Of a stretch of DNA of 28,568 bases, positions 1-8,116 are shown piece by piece. The notes beneath the pieces were generated by a model that saw nothing but the letters and a program-made list of their open reading frames with translations, made no database searches and was not told the DNA's origin. A program made the translations under genes and the position numbers. The stretch is from Calditrichia bacterium (GTDB lineage Bacteria > Calditrichota > Calditrichia > Calditrichales > Calditrichaceae): positions 1 to 28,568 of the forward strand of contig JALWEA010000426.1 of assembly GCA_027039465.1 (NCBI GenBank), written 5' to 3'. Positions within the stretch are counted from its first letter, which is position 1. Each line of letters starts with the position of its first letter.

Positions 1-153
1 GCAAAACGCGCTTCCGGTGGATGACCAGTCCTTGCCGGGTTCCGCTCTTTCATCGGAACAGGTTAGGTTAAAAGGTGTTTCATCATACGCCATAAATCCC
101 CACCTTATGGGCTTGCACGGCGCAACCAAGTTCCCAATTAATCCATGTCACTG

Positions 154-269
154 TCTTAATAATCCATGGCGCCAGCCATGGTTCCCGACCTCAGAATGAC
201 AGGTTTGGCCTTATGTCCCTATCTTAACAATCCGCGGCGCATGCCATGGTTCCCGACCTACTATTGACA
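154..269. repeat. Two tandem copies of a diverged ~48-bp intergenic repeat
   Basis: Copy 1 (154-201) and copy 2 (222-269) match at about 39 of 48 positions by direct alignment. Both contain CCATGGTTCCCGACCT, and the similarity continues to the left so that the repeat period is 68 bp. Each ends in a form of AATGACA/ATTGACA. In the opposite orientation the unit begins TGTCATT..GAGG, which resembles the widespread TGTCATTGCGAGG-type intergenic repeats of many bacterial genomes. That resemblance is from memory and not searched. Confidence 0.65.
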
Positions 270-309
270 TGATATAAGCCCGCAAGCTCATTATTTCAAC
301 CCATCCACT

Positions 310-335
310 CCCTTCCCTACTATCGCAGGGAAGGG
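310..335. repeat. Small GC-rich palindrome (9-bp stem)
   Basis: CCCTTCCCT (310-318) pairs perfectly with AGGGAAGGG (327-335) around an 8-nt loop. It has the same pyrimidine-left, purine-right design as the palindromes at 573-600 and 20641-20667, and may belong to the same dispersed family. Confidence 0.45.
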
Positions 336-572
336 TGCCCAATTTGCTGTGGGCATTTGATGAATTGTCGAATTGAAGTCATTCTTCGCCCACAAGCATG
401 CAAAATTGTGACAGAATGCCAAGTACTACGACGGAACTAAGAATTCCGTGAATCCGTTACTGCTTTGAAAGAGATCGCCGCATCACTCGCTTCGCCCGCT
501 CCTTCAATGACATCAGGCCATTCATTACCCCTTATTTCAACAACTCAACAAACCGTCACAAATACTTAGGCA

Positions 573-600
573 CCCCTCCTTGCGCTTTCGCAGGGAGGGG
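573..600. repeat. GC-rich palindrome (12-bp stem)
   Basis: The arms CCCCTCCTTGCG (573-584) and CGCAGGGAGGGG (589-600) pair over 12 bp with one G:T, around a 4-nt CTTT loop. A related shorter palindrome lies at 310-335 (9-bp arms with CCCTTCCCT) and another at 20641-20667 (CCCCCTCTCTT arms). All three are pyrimidine-rich left arms with purine-rich right arms, outside genes. No T-tract follows on the minus strand, so a terminator for the 693-3971 gene is not well supported. Confidence 0.5.
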
Positions 601-620
601 CCGGGGGTGGGTTTCAGAAA

Positions 621-663
621 AAATCCATGGCACCAGCCACGATTGCCCGCCTCGAAATGACAT
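621..663. repeat. Third copy of the 154-269 repeat family
   Basis: The core AATCCATGGCACCAGCCA, then a TTGCCCGCCTCGAAATGACA ending, aligns with the copy at 160-201. It lies only 30 bp past the stop codon of the secreted subtilase (693-3971), in that gene's 3' flank. A more distant relative with a TTCAATGACA ending lies near 461-515. Copies this diverged suggest an old element that is no longer moving. Confidence 0.55.
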
Positions 664-692
664 CCCGTTCCGGGACACTCGAGAACAGGCCT

Positions 693-3600
693 CTATTTCA
701 ACAAAAGCATCCTGCGAATTTGTGTTTGCCGCCCGACTTTTAAACGATAAAAATAAAGCCCTGAAGTTACTGCGTTTCCGGCGGTATTGGTTCCGTTCCA
801 AACAACACGCTGATTGCCGCTTTGGGACGGCCCTAAACGAAACGTACGAACTTCCTGGCCTAACACGTTGTAAACGGTCAAAGTAGCGGTTTTACCTTTT
901 AATTTTTCCGGAATGTAAAAGCGAATGACCGTTTGCATGTTGAACGGGTTTGGGAAATTTTGATAGAGCATTAAATTCCCGGGCAGCATTTCGGAAGCAA
1001 TCCGCCCGAGTCCCGTAAATTCGACTCCGTAACTGCTTGTGCGGTAGTTACTGCCGAGATAGGTTTCCCAGGAAGTCATGGCACTTAAAGGCGTCTTCAA
1101 ATCCAAAGCCAATAAACGTTCGGAGGTTCCGACAATCAATTCCGCATCGCCGTCTCCGTCCAAATCGCCTATTACGGGCATGGCCGAAAGAGCATCTCCG
1201 ATAAAAGCCGGGAAGTTGGAAAACTCGCTTCCGTCCGCGCGAAACAAATGGAGATTTCCGTTGCCTGTGTTTACCAGAATTTCGGGAACGCCGTCATTGT
1301 CCACATCCTGAGCCAACAGGCCCGTTTGCGGAGTGCTGCCTAGATCAACCGGGAAATTGTTTAACAAATCACCCGATAAATGATAGACATATAAAAAACC
1401 GTCTCTGCCGGCAACCGCAATTTCCGGCGCTCCGTCTCCGTCAAAATCCGTAATGGCCGGAGAGCCGATCAAATTATCATTGAACGTTTTTTCAAATTCG
1501 ATTTGTCCCTGCGCGTTGATTTTTACGAGCTTGTGGTCGTTTGTGGCGGCAATGATAAACAAATGTCCGTCCTGCTTGACCACAACCGGCGTGGCGCTTA
1601 AACGCGCCGAAAGTTTGACCGGAAAGCCGGATAACGAATCGCCATGATTGGTAATAACGTGCAAACTTCCGTCAAAAGTACCGACCACCATATCCGGTAA
1701 CTGATCACCGTCAAAATCGGCCAGAGCGGTACCGACATTTATCAGGTAGGGCATTACTTTGGGGAAACCGGCAATTTCGCTGGAATCGATCTTCAGAACA
1801 TGAAGATTCTTGCGCATGGTTCCGAAAATGATTTCCAACTGCGGGTCCTCATCCATATTCACCAAGGCAACATCGCCGTACACCGATTCACTCAGGGCGT
1901 CTTCAAACAATACCTTCCCGTCAAAGCCGACCACCCAAACCGTTCCCTTGCGGTTAACAACGACCATTTCATTTTTACCGTCATGATTCACATCGCCGAC
2001 GGCGGGCGCACTTTTAGCGGCGCCTACTTCCACCGGGAAACCGGAGCGAACGCTACCGTCACGATTAAATACGATTAATTGGCCGTCATTGGTTACACCG
2101 ACAATTACATTTTCATGCGCGGACAACCGGACAAAACTCAGGGCACTTAAAAAATTGTACCCGTCCACGGGAAAACCCGCCTGATAAGCCATGGGTTGCA
2201 CTTTCAAATCGAAATTTGTTTTGTAAGGATAGGAGGATGTGTCGTTAGCCGTGACGGTCAGTTGCAAATCGATTTCCTGATACGGCGCATCCTTTTTAAT
2301 CACCAAACCCGGCTGCAAGGTCAGGCTATCGAGCGCCTGCCCGCTCATTAGGGAGTCTATGGCAAGCAAAGAATCCAAAATTTGCACGTACGGCGAGGCG
2401 GTGCTTAAATGTAACATAACGCCTTTGGCATCTTTCCAACCGGCTTCGTTCTTGATCGAAAAATAAAGACGCAACGTATCGCCAGGCACGGGATCCGTAC
2501 TGTCGCTGTTCACCCAGGCATATTTCAGCAGCGAGATTTTAGGGAAAATACCTTTGGCAATGGCGTTGTACACATTCACCCGTCCCGCGCCCAACAGACC
2601 TTTGTAACTCGGATTTTGCGCGTCAATGGGATCCGCATTATTTAACAGGCGGGAAAGAAGCTGGCCGCGCGTATCGTCGGGGAACCAAGCTTTTAACAGA
2701 GCCAAAGCTCCGGCCACCACCGGCGTGGCCATTGAGGTTCCCTGCCAGGAAGTGTATGAACCGGCACTGACATGAATGGTGCTGAGAATCGCATTGTAAG
2801 CGCTGCTGCCCTCGCCGCCCGGCGCGCTGATATCCACCACTTTACCCCAATTGGAGTAATAGGCTTTTTTATCGGATCGATTTAAGGCGGCAACGGAAAC
2901 GGTGTTGTCAAAATCGCTGGGATAGCTCGGATTGTCATCGTTGCTGTGCGAATCGTTACCTGCCGCGGCCACCACAATGGCGCCGTAATTTTTGGTTACA
3001 TTATCCACCACCAATTTGCCGTACAAATCGTAACCGCCGCCCCAGGAACAATTGATAATTTTAGCGCCCATCTTGGCGCAATACAATACGCCCGAATAGC
3101 CTTTGACAATGTTCGGATTGGTCAAATCATTATCCGCAGCATGTTTGGTAACAATCAATTTACTACGGAACGAAATTCCGGCAATACCGATGCCGTTATC
3201 CGCAACCGCGGCAATAATACCGGAGACATGGGTTCCATGACTTAATTCGTAATGCGGCCCCGGATCCGGCGGCATGACATCGTTATCCTGGTTGGCAAAA
3301 TCCCAACCCATAAAATCATCCACATAACCGTTACCGTCGTCATCCACCCCGTTTTCATCGGATGCTGTAATTTGACCGTCGCCATTGGCATCTTCGCCTA
3401 AATTCACCCACATCGCATCGGCCAAATCCGGATGCGTGTAATCAATGCCCGTATCAACCACACCTACCAGGATGGTGGAATCGCCCGGAGTTTGCCCTCC
3501 CCAAAGGCCCCAGGCATCCGGCGCCATAATATTTTTTAAATACCATTGTTTGTCGAAATACGGATCGTTGGGAATGTAAGGTTCAAAATTCGCGTCAATG

Positions 3601-3971
3601 CGGTTAATGGCCTCCAGCGCTGCCGATTGAACATCACCGGCCGCAGCAAAACTTTTTACAATGGAACGCAATTCTTTTGCGGGCCTTTCTGTTTTAAAAA
3701 CAACCCTATAAATATGCGAAAGCTTTACGCCGTCCACCACATCGCGCTCATCGGCCATGGGCAACCAACGTTCGATTTGAACCGCTCCGAATTTTTCCAA
3801 TAGTTTATTAATAACCGGGCGATCCGTTAGCACACCGCGTTTTTGATGCTCAATTTTCAAAAGCGGACGATCGGGTTTCAAACAGAATAAAATTTCTTTC
3901 GTCTGATATTCCTGTGCCAGAGACACACTCACCAAGAGGAAGAGGGAAAAGAAAATAGAAAGTACGCGCAT
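693..3971 (-). CDS. Secreted S8 (subtilisin-like) serine protease with FG-GAP-like propeller and T9SS sorting tail
   Basis: An exported protease of 1092 residues. A signal peptide (about 1-19, ending SVSLAQ) is followed by a pro-region (20-140) and a subtilisin domain (about 165-430). The catalytic triad is visible: Asp173 in VVDTGID, His245 in SHGTHVSG and Ser413 in GTSMATP, with the oxyanion Asn339 in AAAGND. An acidic insert at 194-219 rich in DxNGDG/DDDGNG looks calcium-binding. Residues about 610-1000 hold at least six FG-GAP/VCBS-like blades (for example DFDGDQLPDMVVG and DLDGDGDAELIVG), suggesting a beta-propeller. The last ~88 residues are a T9SS type A module (NFPNPFN, YNVLGQEV, SGLYFYRLK, ending RRMLLLK), so secretion to the cell surface is expected. 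It stands alone downstream of a small membrane protein, and no downstream gene follows. The fold and triad are clear; the substrate is unknown. Confidence 0.93.
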   Translation of the reverse strand: MRVLSIFFSLFLLVSVSLAQEYQTKEILFCLKPDRPLLKIEHQKRGVLTDRPVINKLLEKFGAVQIERWLPMADERDVVDGVKLSHIYRVVFKTERPAKELRSIVKSFAAAGDVQSAALEAINRIDANFEPYIPNDPYFDKQWYLKNIMAPDAWGLWGGQTPGDSTILVGVVDTGIDYTHPDLADAMWVNLGEDANGDGQITASDENGVDDDGNGYVDDFMGWDFANQDNDVMPPDPGPHYELSHGTHVSGIIAAVADNGIGIAGISFRSKLIVTKHAADNDLTNPNIVKGYSGVLYCAKMGAKIINCSWGGGYDLYGKLVVDNVTKNYGAIVVAAAGNDSHSNDDNPSYPSDFDNTVSVAALNRSDKKAYYSNWGKVVDISAPGGEGSSAYNAILSTIHVSAGSYTSWQGTSMATPVVAGALALLKAWFPDDTRGQLLSRLLNNADPIDAQNPSYKGLLGAGRVNVYNAIAKGIFPKISLLKYAWVNSDSTDPVPGDTLRLYFSIKNEAGWKDAKGVMLHLSTASPYVQILDSLLAIDSLMSGQALDSLTLQPGLVIKKDAPYQEIDLQLTVTANDTSSYPYKTNFDLKVQPMAYQAGFPVDGYNFLSALSFVRLSAHENVIVGVTNDGQLIVFNRDGSVRSGFPVEVGAAKSAPAVGDVNHDGKNEMVVVNRKGTVWVVGFDGKVLFEDALSESVYGDVALVNMDEDPQLEIIFGTMRKNLHVLKIDSSEIAGFPKVMPYLINVGTALADFDGDQLPDMVVGTFDGSLHVITNHGDSLSGFPVKLSARLSATPVVVKQDGHLFIIAATNDHKLVKINAQGQIEFEKTFNDNLIGSPAITDFDGDGAPEIAVAGRDGFLYVYHLSGDLLNNFPVDLGSTPQTGLLAQDVDNDGVPEILVNTGNGNLHLFRADGSEFSNFPAFIGDALSAMPVIGDLDGDGDAELIVGTSERLLALDLKTPLSAMTSWETYLGSNYRTSSYGVEFTGLGRIASEMLPGNLMLYQNFPNPFNMQTVIRFYIPEKLKGKTATLTVYNVLGQEVRTFRLGPSQSGNQRVVWNGTNTAGNAVTSGLYFYRLKVGRQTQIRRMLLLK

Positions 3972-4004
3972 TAAACATGAACCTCATCATTTTTGATTTT
4001 TTAA

Positions 4005-4032
4005 TTTATAAGATACAATTAAATTTCAAAAA
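4005..4032 (-). promoter_or_regulatory. Possible promoter for the secreted subtilase
   Basis: On the minus strand, TATAAA (4005-4010) lies 16 bp downstream of TTTTTG (4027-4032), in the AT-rich 126-bp gap before the gene starting at 3971. The -35 element is weak, so this is only a candidate. Confidence 0.25.
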
Positions 4033-4097
4033 ATCCATATCACAGATCAATTTTAAGGAAGATAATTTTTAAGCAACGAACTGTGAAACCCAAAAAA

Positions 4098-4430
4098 TTA
4101 TTGATTTTCCGTTTCCGTGAACGTACCTATTTTTTCAAGATCAAACTTGATGCCGCCCAATGGTACTGAAATAAGGTTATAAAGCAAAGCCAAAATTACA
4201 TTGACTATCGATCCGATGATTGCATAAAACACAGGGAAAAGCAAATAAAAGAACAGCCCGGCTCCAAACGGAAAGGCAAAATGTGGCGGCGGAAATTGCC
4301 GAGGTGCATAAGTTGTAACAAACATGCTTACCAATCCAAAGGGTAACATTATCAAAAGGCCCAGAATAAAAATCAAAATAAAAGAATATACGGCAACGCT
4401 ACCAAGATTGATTTTCTTTAATTGATACAT
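4098..4430 (-). CDS. Small integral membrane protein, DUF3566-like
   Basis: A 110-residue protein with two hydrophobic stretches (about 12-37 and 55-90) separated by a proline/phenylalanine-rich loop (PPPHFAFPFGAG). The second stretch includes a glycine/tyrosine-containing helix ending YNLISVPLGGIKFDLE. The pattern recalls the small DUF3566-type transmembrane proteins (second helix, then YN..a...GGI.ie), but I make that link from memory. I chose the ATG at 4430 over the TTG at 4433 because AAAGGAAGG lies 5 nt before it. It follows a strong terminator (4472-4505), so it needs its own promoter, which I could not identify in the short gap. The function is unknown. Confidence 0.7.
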   Translation of the reverse strand: MYQLKKINLGSVAVYSFILIFILGLLIMLPFGLVSMFVTTYAPRQFPPPHFAFPFGAGLFFYLLFPVFYAIIGSIVNVILALLYNLISVPLGGIKFDLEKIGTFTETENQ

Positions 4431-4464
4431 CAATGCCTTCCTTTCAAAACTTGAACACTCCTAA

Positions 4465-4505
4465 AATAAAAAATCTCAAAGGGAACCGAAATTCCCTTTG
4501 AGATT
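4465..4505 (-). terminator. Rho-independent terminator of the TonB-receptor cassette
   Basis: A perfect 14-bp stem (4472-4485 with 4492-4505; arm AATCTCAAAGGGAA) encloses a 6-nt loop. On the minus strand it is followed by TTTTATTTTAGG. It lies 31 bp after the stop of the gene at 4537, so it closes the 14047-4537 operon and separates it from the small membrane protein at 4430. Confidence 0.9.
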
Positions 4506-4536
4506 CAACCTTATTTAAAAGCCAAAACAGCACACT

Positions 4537-7032
4537 TTATTTAATGAGCAACATTCTGCGTTGTAATTGCACGTTTTTGCCTTTTAACTGATAAATGTAA
4601 ATACCGGAACTAACGGGCTTCCCGGAAAAATTGGTACCGTCCCAGGTTACCTTGTTCAGGCCGACATGAGCCACGCCATCAAAAACCGTAGCGACTTTTT
4701 GACCGAGAATGTTGTAAATGCTCAAAGTAACCTTTTGGCCCCTGGCATAGTCCGGAATCACAAACGGAATATTGGTAGTCGGATTGAACGGGTTGGGATA
4801 ATTATGCCCTAAATAATAACGATCCGCAATCAAAGGCATGTCTTTATCGTAAATACCCGTCGGGAATTCGGTGCGTGTGGTGTCCATGTAAACATGAACC
4901 AATGCATCGGCATAGTTAACCACGACAATGCCGCTGTCGGTATCGTAATAGGTACGCATATCCACGGAATCCGTCTCGCCGAAGAGAACCGGGCTTTTAC
5001 CGAAACGTTTTAAACCGATGTAAAAGCTACCCGAATCGATGGCAATGCTGTCATCGAGAATATACCGGTTGTAGCCAAAGCCCAAAGCCGATTTGTTTTT
5101 GTAGAACAACTTTGTCCCTGGCAAACTGTCCGTACCGTCATCATCCCAAACGGTAATCTGATAAGCGCCGGAGGATTTGGTACCGGTGGTATCCAAAGCA
5201 AACTTAATGCCTTTTAAATCCATCGGATAAGCAATGGGCGTAAATTTCACGTAAACCAAACCGTTGCGTTTCGGAGCAATAATGGTTGTATCGCCATGGG
5301 AATGATCATAAGACATTTCCATAATTGAAGCCGGAATAATTTCTCCGTAGCCGTAAGGGGTAACGAAATCGGAGGTTCCTTCGTATTCTATGGCCGCACG
5401 TAATGTGTAGTAGTATGTTTGGAAAGGTACCGTACTAGTGTCTACAAACGCATTGGTATCGGCAACTTCACCGATCAGGTGAATATATTGATCGCCCGGA
5501 GTGGTGCGCCAAATTTGGTAGGTCATGCCTTCTTTGCCATCCCAGCTAATGGTCATGGTTGTATCTTCACCGTTAGGCGTAACCGTCAAACCGGTCGGCA
5601 CATCGATGGTTTTAATCGGGCTGTAGACCACCACATCGTCAAACATCAGACCGTACCCAATAGGATCGTCTTCATCCGACCAGAATTCCCAACGCAAATA
5701 GACATCTTGTCCTTTGTATTTGGAAAGATCCAACGGAGACATATTGGTGGGATAACCGAACATATAGGAGAAGGTTACCCAACGGTCAAAACCGATATCA
5801 AATACGTAATAACCGCCGTTCGGGCTTTCATCAACGCCATGCCAGGTTGTGCTGTCCGTGGGCCGTACCATCACCGTCCAGAAATCATCATTCGGGAAGC
5901 CATCCGGATCGGCAAAATAGGGCAGATGATTGAAGTCCAAATAAATCGGAGCGGTATCCGGTAAAGCAATCGGGCCGGTTTCAAATACATTGTCCATCCA
6001 GGAATTGTAAGTGCCGGTCGTGTCAAAAACATCGCTGCCATTCTGGCAAACAGCGGAATGCGTTGGTGACGGCGTAAAACGCGGCAAATAAGAATCAAAA
6101 TACGGCTCTAAGAATTCGGCTACATGCCAAAGGTTGCCGCCTTCCGGAGGAATGAATTCGATGTCTTTGCCGGTCATATCCTTGTTTTCGCCATTGTTAA
6201 AGAAAAAGACGGAATCACCGGACGCAACCATGATGCTGTCAATTTCCCAACCGAACATTTGTGGGCCGCCGTCGGCCGTGGAATATCCCATATCCGCGGC
6301 AAAAGCAAAACGCAGCATGATAACGCTGTCTTGCTTTACGTAATCTTTCAGCGAAATGGTTTCACGTACCCACGTTAACTGATCACCGGACCAACCGGGA
6401 ATGCCCAATCCTTCGTTTTGTCCTTGCGCCGGATGCCCGAAGGCCCAGCTATTCTGCATTACATAGTCGTCAAAAGGTAATACTTGCCAGGTCTTTCCAC
6501 TGTCCAACGAAATGCGCACGTTAATGGCATCCCAACCGTCATAAGGAGCCTCCGCTCCGGCGGTTCCTTCCAGGCTGTAACGCTGAATAAACGTAAAAAC
6601 CGCATTGGTATCCGTAACGACAAACGGTTTGGTATCCAAAACCTGATACCAATGATTGGCATAACCGCCGGAATCACCCAAAGTCGTATCGGCCATCCAC
6701 CAGCAAGTGCTGTCTTCCGCATGCCAAGTGGTTACGTGCCAATAGGAAGGACCGTGTTGCGGACGCGGGTGCGTCAAATCGATGGCTTTCCAACGATGCC
6801 AGGTACTACCAGGCTCAAAATCTTCCTGGAAAATAATTCCGCCGTCAAATTCGCCAAAGGAAACACCTTCGGTATGATTCTGCTTTTCGACAACGGAACG
6901 CGGTAATTTAATGTCCGCCTTGGTAACTTTACTTACCGGGGTCATTTTTTGTAACGGCGGCGTTTTTTCACTTGCAAACAAACTGCCAACAAGGAAAAAA
7001 CTAAAAATAGTTAGTAAAACTAATGTTCGCAT
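4537..7032 (-). CDS. Secreted multidomain protein (two jelly-roll-like domains, FN3-like domain, T9SS sorting tail)
   Basis: An 831-residue exported protein with a signal peptide (about 1-20, ending GSLFASEK). Two regions look like MAM or immune-inhibitor-A-type jelly rolls. The first is at about 65-270 (FEPGSTWHRW, then WDAINVRISLDSGKTW, then GWEIDSIMV). The second is at about 330-480 (PIYLDFNHLPYF, then YLRWEFWSDED, then GLMFDDVVVYSP). A fibronectin-III-like segment follows (about 485-575; PTGLTVTPNGEDTTMTISW), then a beta-rich stretch. The last ~90 residues are a T9SS type A module (NYPNPFNPTTN, YNILGQKV, SGIYIYQLKG, ending RRMLLIK). AAGGAGG lies 4 nt before the ATG. It is the last gene of the cassette, 38 bp after the PorV-like gene and just before a strong terminator. 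No catalytic motif is visible, so binding or adhesion is more likely than catalysis. This is inference. Confidence 0.85.
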   Translation of the reverse strand: MRTLVLLTIFSFFLVGSLFASEKTPPLQKMTPVSKVTKADIKLPRSVVEKQNHTEGVSFGEFDGGIIFQEDFEPGSTWHRWKAIDLTHPRPQHGPSYWHVTTWHAEDSTCWWMADTTLGDSGGYANHWYQVLDTKPFVVTDTNAVFTFIQRYSLEGTAGAEAPYDGWDAINVRISLDSGKTWQVLPFDDYVMQNSWAFGHPAQGQNEGLGIPGWSGDQLTWVRETISLKDYVKQDSVIMLRFAFAADMGYSTADGGPQMFGWEIDSIMVASGDSVFFFNNGENKDMTGKDIEFIPPEGGNLWHVAEFLEPYFDSYLPRFTPSPTHSAVCQNGSDVFDTTGTYNSWMDNVFETGPIALPDTAPIYLDFNHLPYFADPDGFPNDDFWTVMVRPTDSTTWHGVDESPNGGYYVFDIGFDRWVTFSYMFGYPTNMSPLDLSKYKGQDVYLRWEFWSDEDDPIGYGLMFDDVVVYSPIKTIDVPTGLTVTPNGEDTTMTISWDGKEGMTYQIWRTTPGDQYIHLIGEVADTNAFVDTSTVPFQTYYYTLRAAIEYEGTSDFVTPYGYGEIIPASIMEMSYDHSHGDTTIIAPKRNGLVYVKFTPIAYPMDLKGIKFALDTTGTKSSGAYQITVWDDDGTDSLPGTKLFYKNKSALGFGYNRYILDDSIAIDSGSFYIGLKRFGKSPVLFGETDSVDMRTYYDTDSGIVVVNYADALVHVYMDTTRTEFPTGIYDKDMPLIADRYYLGHNYPNPFNPTTNIPFVIPDYARGQKVTLSIYNILGQKVATVFDGVAHVGLNKVTWDGTNFSGKPVSSGIYIYQLKGKNVQLQRRMLLIK

Positions 7033-7070
7033 ACATCCTCCTTCTTTAAATAAACCTTATTTTTAGAACG

Positions 7071-8090
7071 CTAAAAATTGAATTGGAACGAATAATTATG
7101 GACATAGCCCAACAATCCGTAATTATTAAAAGCATAGTCCAGGCGACCGTTAATGCCGATTTTACTGAAATCAATACCAAGTCCGGCCGTCAAATCTGCC
7201 TGATCGTAATTAACTTTATATCCGACACGAAAAGCAATCATTTTATTCCATTCGTATTCCATGCCGTAGTTATAGCGCAAATTAAAATCCGTGGGATCAT
7301 TGGCTTCCACACTAACGGTTAAGCGGTTTTTATCACTCTTCATTAACTGCCCGTCCTCGCCGATAAGATCGTCGGAAATGCCAAGGCGAAAAACCAAAGG
7401 AATCGGCCAGTCAACCGTTTTCCAACGGACGCCACCATTGTAAGTAATGCCTGTTTCTTCATTTTTCACGTTTCTTGACAGATCCGGGCCGTCCAGTTTC
7501 ATTTTACCGCCAAAATTTGCCAGACACATGCCCAACTTCATACCGTAAATACCGGTTCTGAATTGAGAACCGATATCGAAAGCAATAGTTGAAGCCTTTT
7601 CACGAAAAAGGCGTTCCGCCACATATTTAAGCGTAACACCCAAATCGAAACGATCAGTCAGCCTGCGGGCAACGGTGAATCCCAAAGCCGTAGAAGAGGC
7701 CGTAAAAGAGGTTCCCGTTCCTTCCGGCTCTTCGATCGTTGTCATCTCAATATCTCCGGAATTCAGATACAGTATCGAGAACCCGATCGTCGTATTACCA
7801 TCCACCGGCATGGAAATGCCCATGAAGTCGTAAGTAATTCCCGCAAATAATTGTGTTCTTGAAAGGCCTAAAGCTCTGTGCCCTATTTTTTGAATTCCGG
7901 CGGGATTCCAATACAAAGCCGTAATATCCTTTGTAACGGATGTATAAGCATCTCCCATAGCCGTTCCCCGAGCGCCAGCACCCAATTTAAGGAACTGCCC
8001 CATCGATGTTCCGACCTTTGACAATTCGCTTTGGGCAAATAACGACAAACAGGGGATTAACACCAAAAGTAAAATATTTCTAAATTTCAT
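7071..8090 (-). CDS. PorV/PorQ-family outer-membrane beta-barrel protein
   Basis: A 339-residue barrel protein with a signal peptide (about 1-19, ending SLFAQ). The N-terminal motif FLKLGAGARGTAMGDAYTS followed by ITALYWNPAGI is the signature of the PorV/PorQ (FadL-like) family. Alternating hydrophobic beta strands run to a C-terminal phenylalanine (SFQFNF), typical of BAM-inserted barrels. In Bacteroidota, PorV carries T9SS substrates from the translocon to the attachment complex, while PorQ-like members act in related steps. Which role this copy plays cannot be told. It lies 26 bp after the large exported protein gene and 38 bp before a T9SS-tailed protein, within a TonB-receptor operon. 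That placement suggests a dedicated partner of these exported proteins rather than the housekeeping PorV. Confidence 0.88.
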   Translation of the reverse strand: MKFRNILLLVLIPCLSLFAQSELSKVGTSMGQFLKLGAGARGTAMGDAYTSVTKDITALYWNPAGIQKIGHRALGLSRTQLFAGITYDFMGISMPVDGNTTIGFSILYLNSGDIEMTTIEEPEGTGTSFTASSTALGFTVARRLTDRFDLGVTLKYVAERLFREKASTIAFDIGSQFRTGIYGMKLGMCLANFGGKMKLDGPDLSRNVKNEETGITYNGGVRWKTVDWPIPLVFRLGISDDLIGEDGQLMKSDKNRLTVSVEANDPTDFNLRYNYGMEYEWNKMIAFRVGYKVNYDQADLTAGLGIDFSKIGINGRLDYAFNNYGLLGYVHNYSFQFNF

Positions 8091-8116
8091 AAATCCACAC
8101 TCCTGTTCTTATGCGC

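Larger units (their letters stand above)
1..692. other. Gene-free, repeat-rich intergenic stretch
   Basis: I see no supportable gene here. The open frames are short, overlap repeats and lack convincing ribosome binding sites. The stretch holds two 68-bp-spaced copies of a diverged repeat (154-201 and 222-269), a third copy (621-663), a fourth distant relative (about 461-515), and two GC-rich palindromes (310-335 and 573-600). It lies downstream of the secreted subtilase gene that ends at 693. It looks like an accumulation site for interspersed repeats rather than a decayed gene, but an eroded gene cannot be excluded. Confidence 0.6.

Noticed and set aside
17..199. Plus-strand frame of 60 codons
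   Set aside because: It runs through the repeat copy at 154-201 with no ribosome site or homology that I can recognise.
154..269. Possible CRISPR array
   Set aside because: Only two diverged copies (about 39 of 48 matches) in tandem; CRISPR repeats are near-identical, and no cas gene is present.
663..675. Small hairpin TCCCG-TTC-CGGGA after the subtilase stop
   Set aside because: It has only 5 bp and no T-run in the minus direction, so it is not a convincing terminator.
556..801. Minus-strand frame of 81 codons overlapping the end of the subtilase
   Set aside because: It overlaps the sorting tail out of frame and the repeat copy at 621-663, and its product has no family likeness.
5419..5964. 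Plus-strand frame of 181 codons
   Set aside because: It lies antisense within the 831-residue secreted protein gene, which has a clear signal peptide, domains and sorting tail. Its composition is that of a shadow frame.
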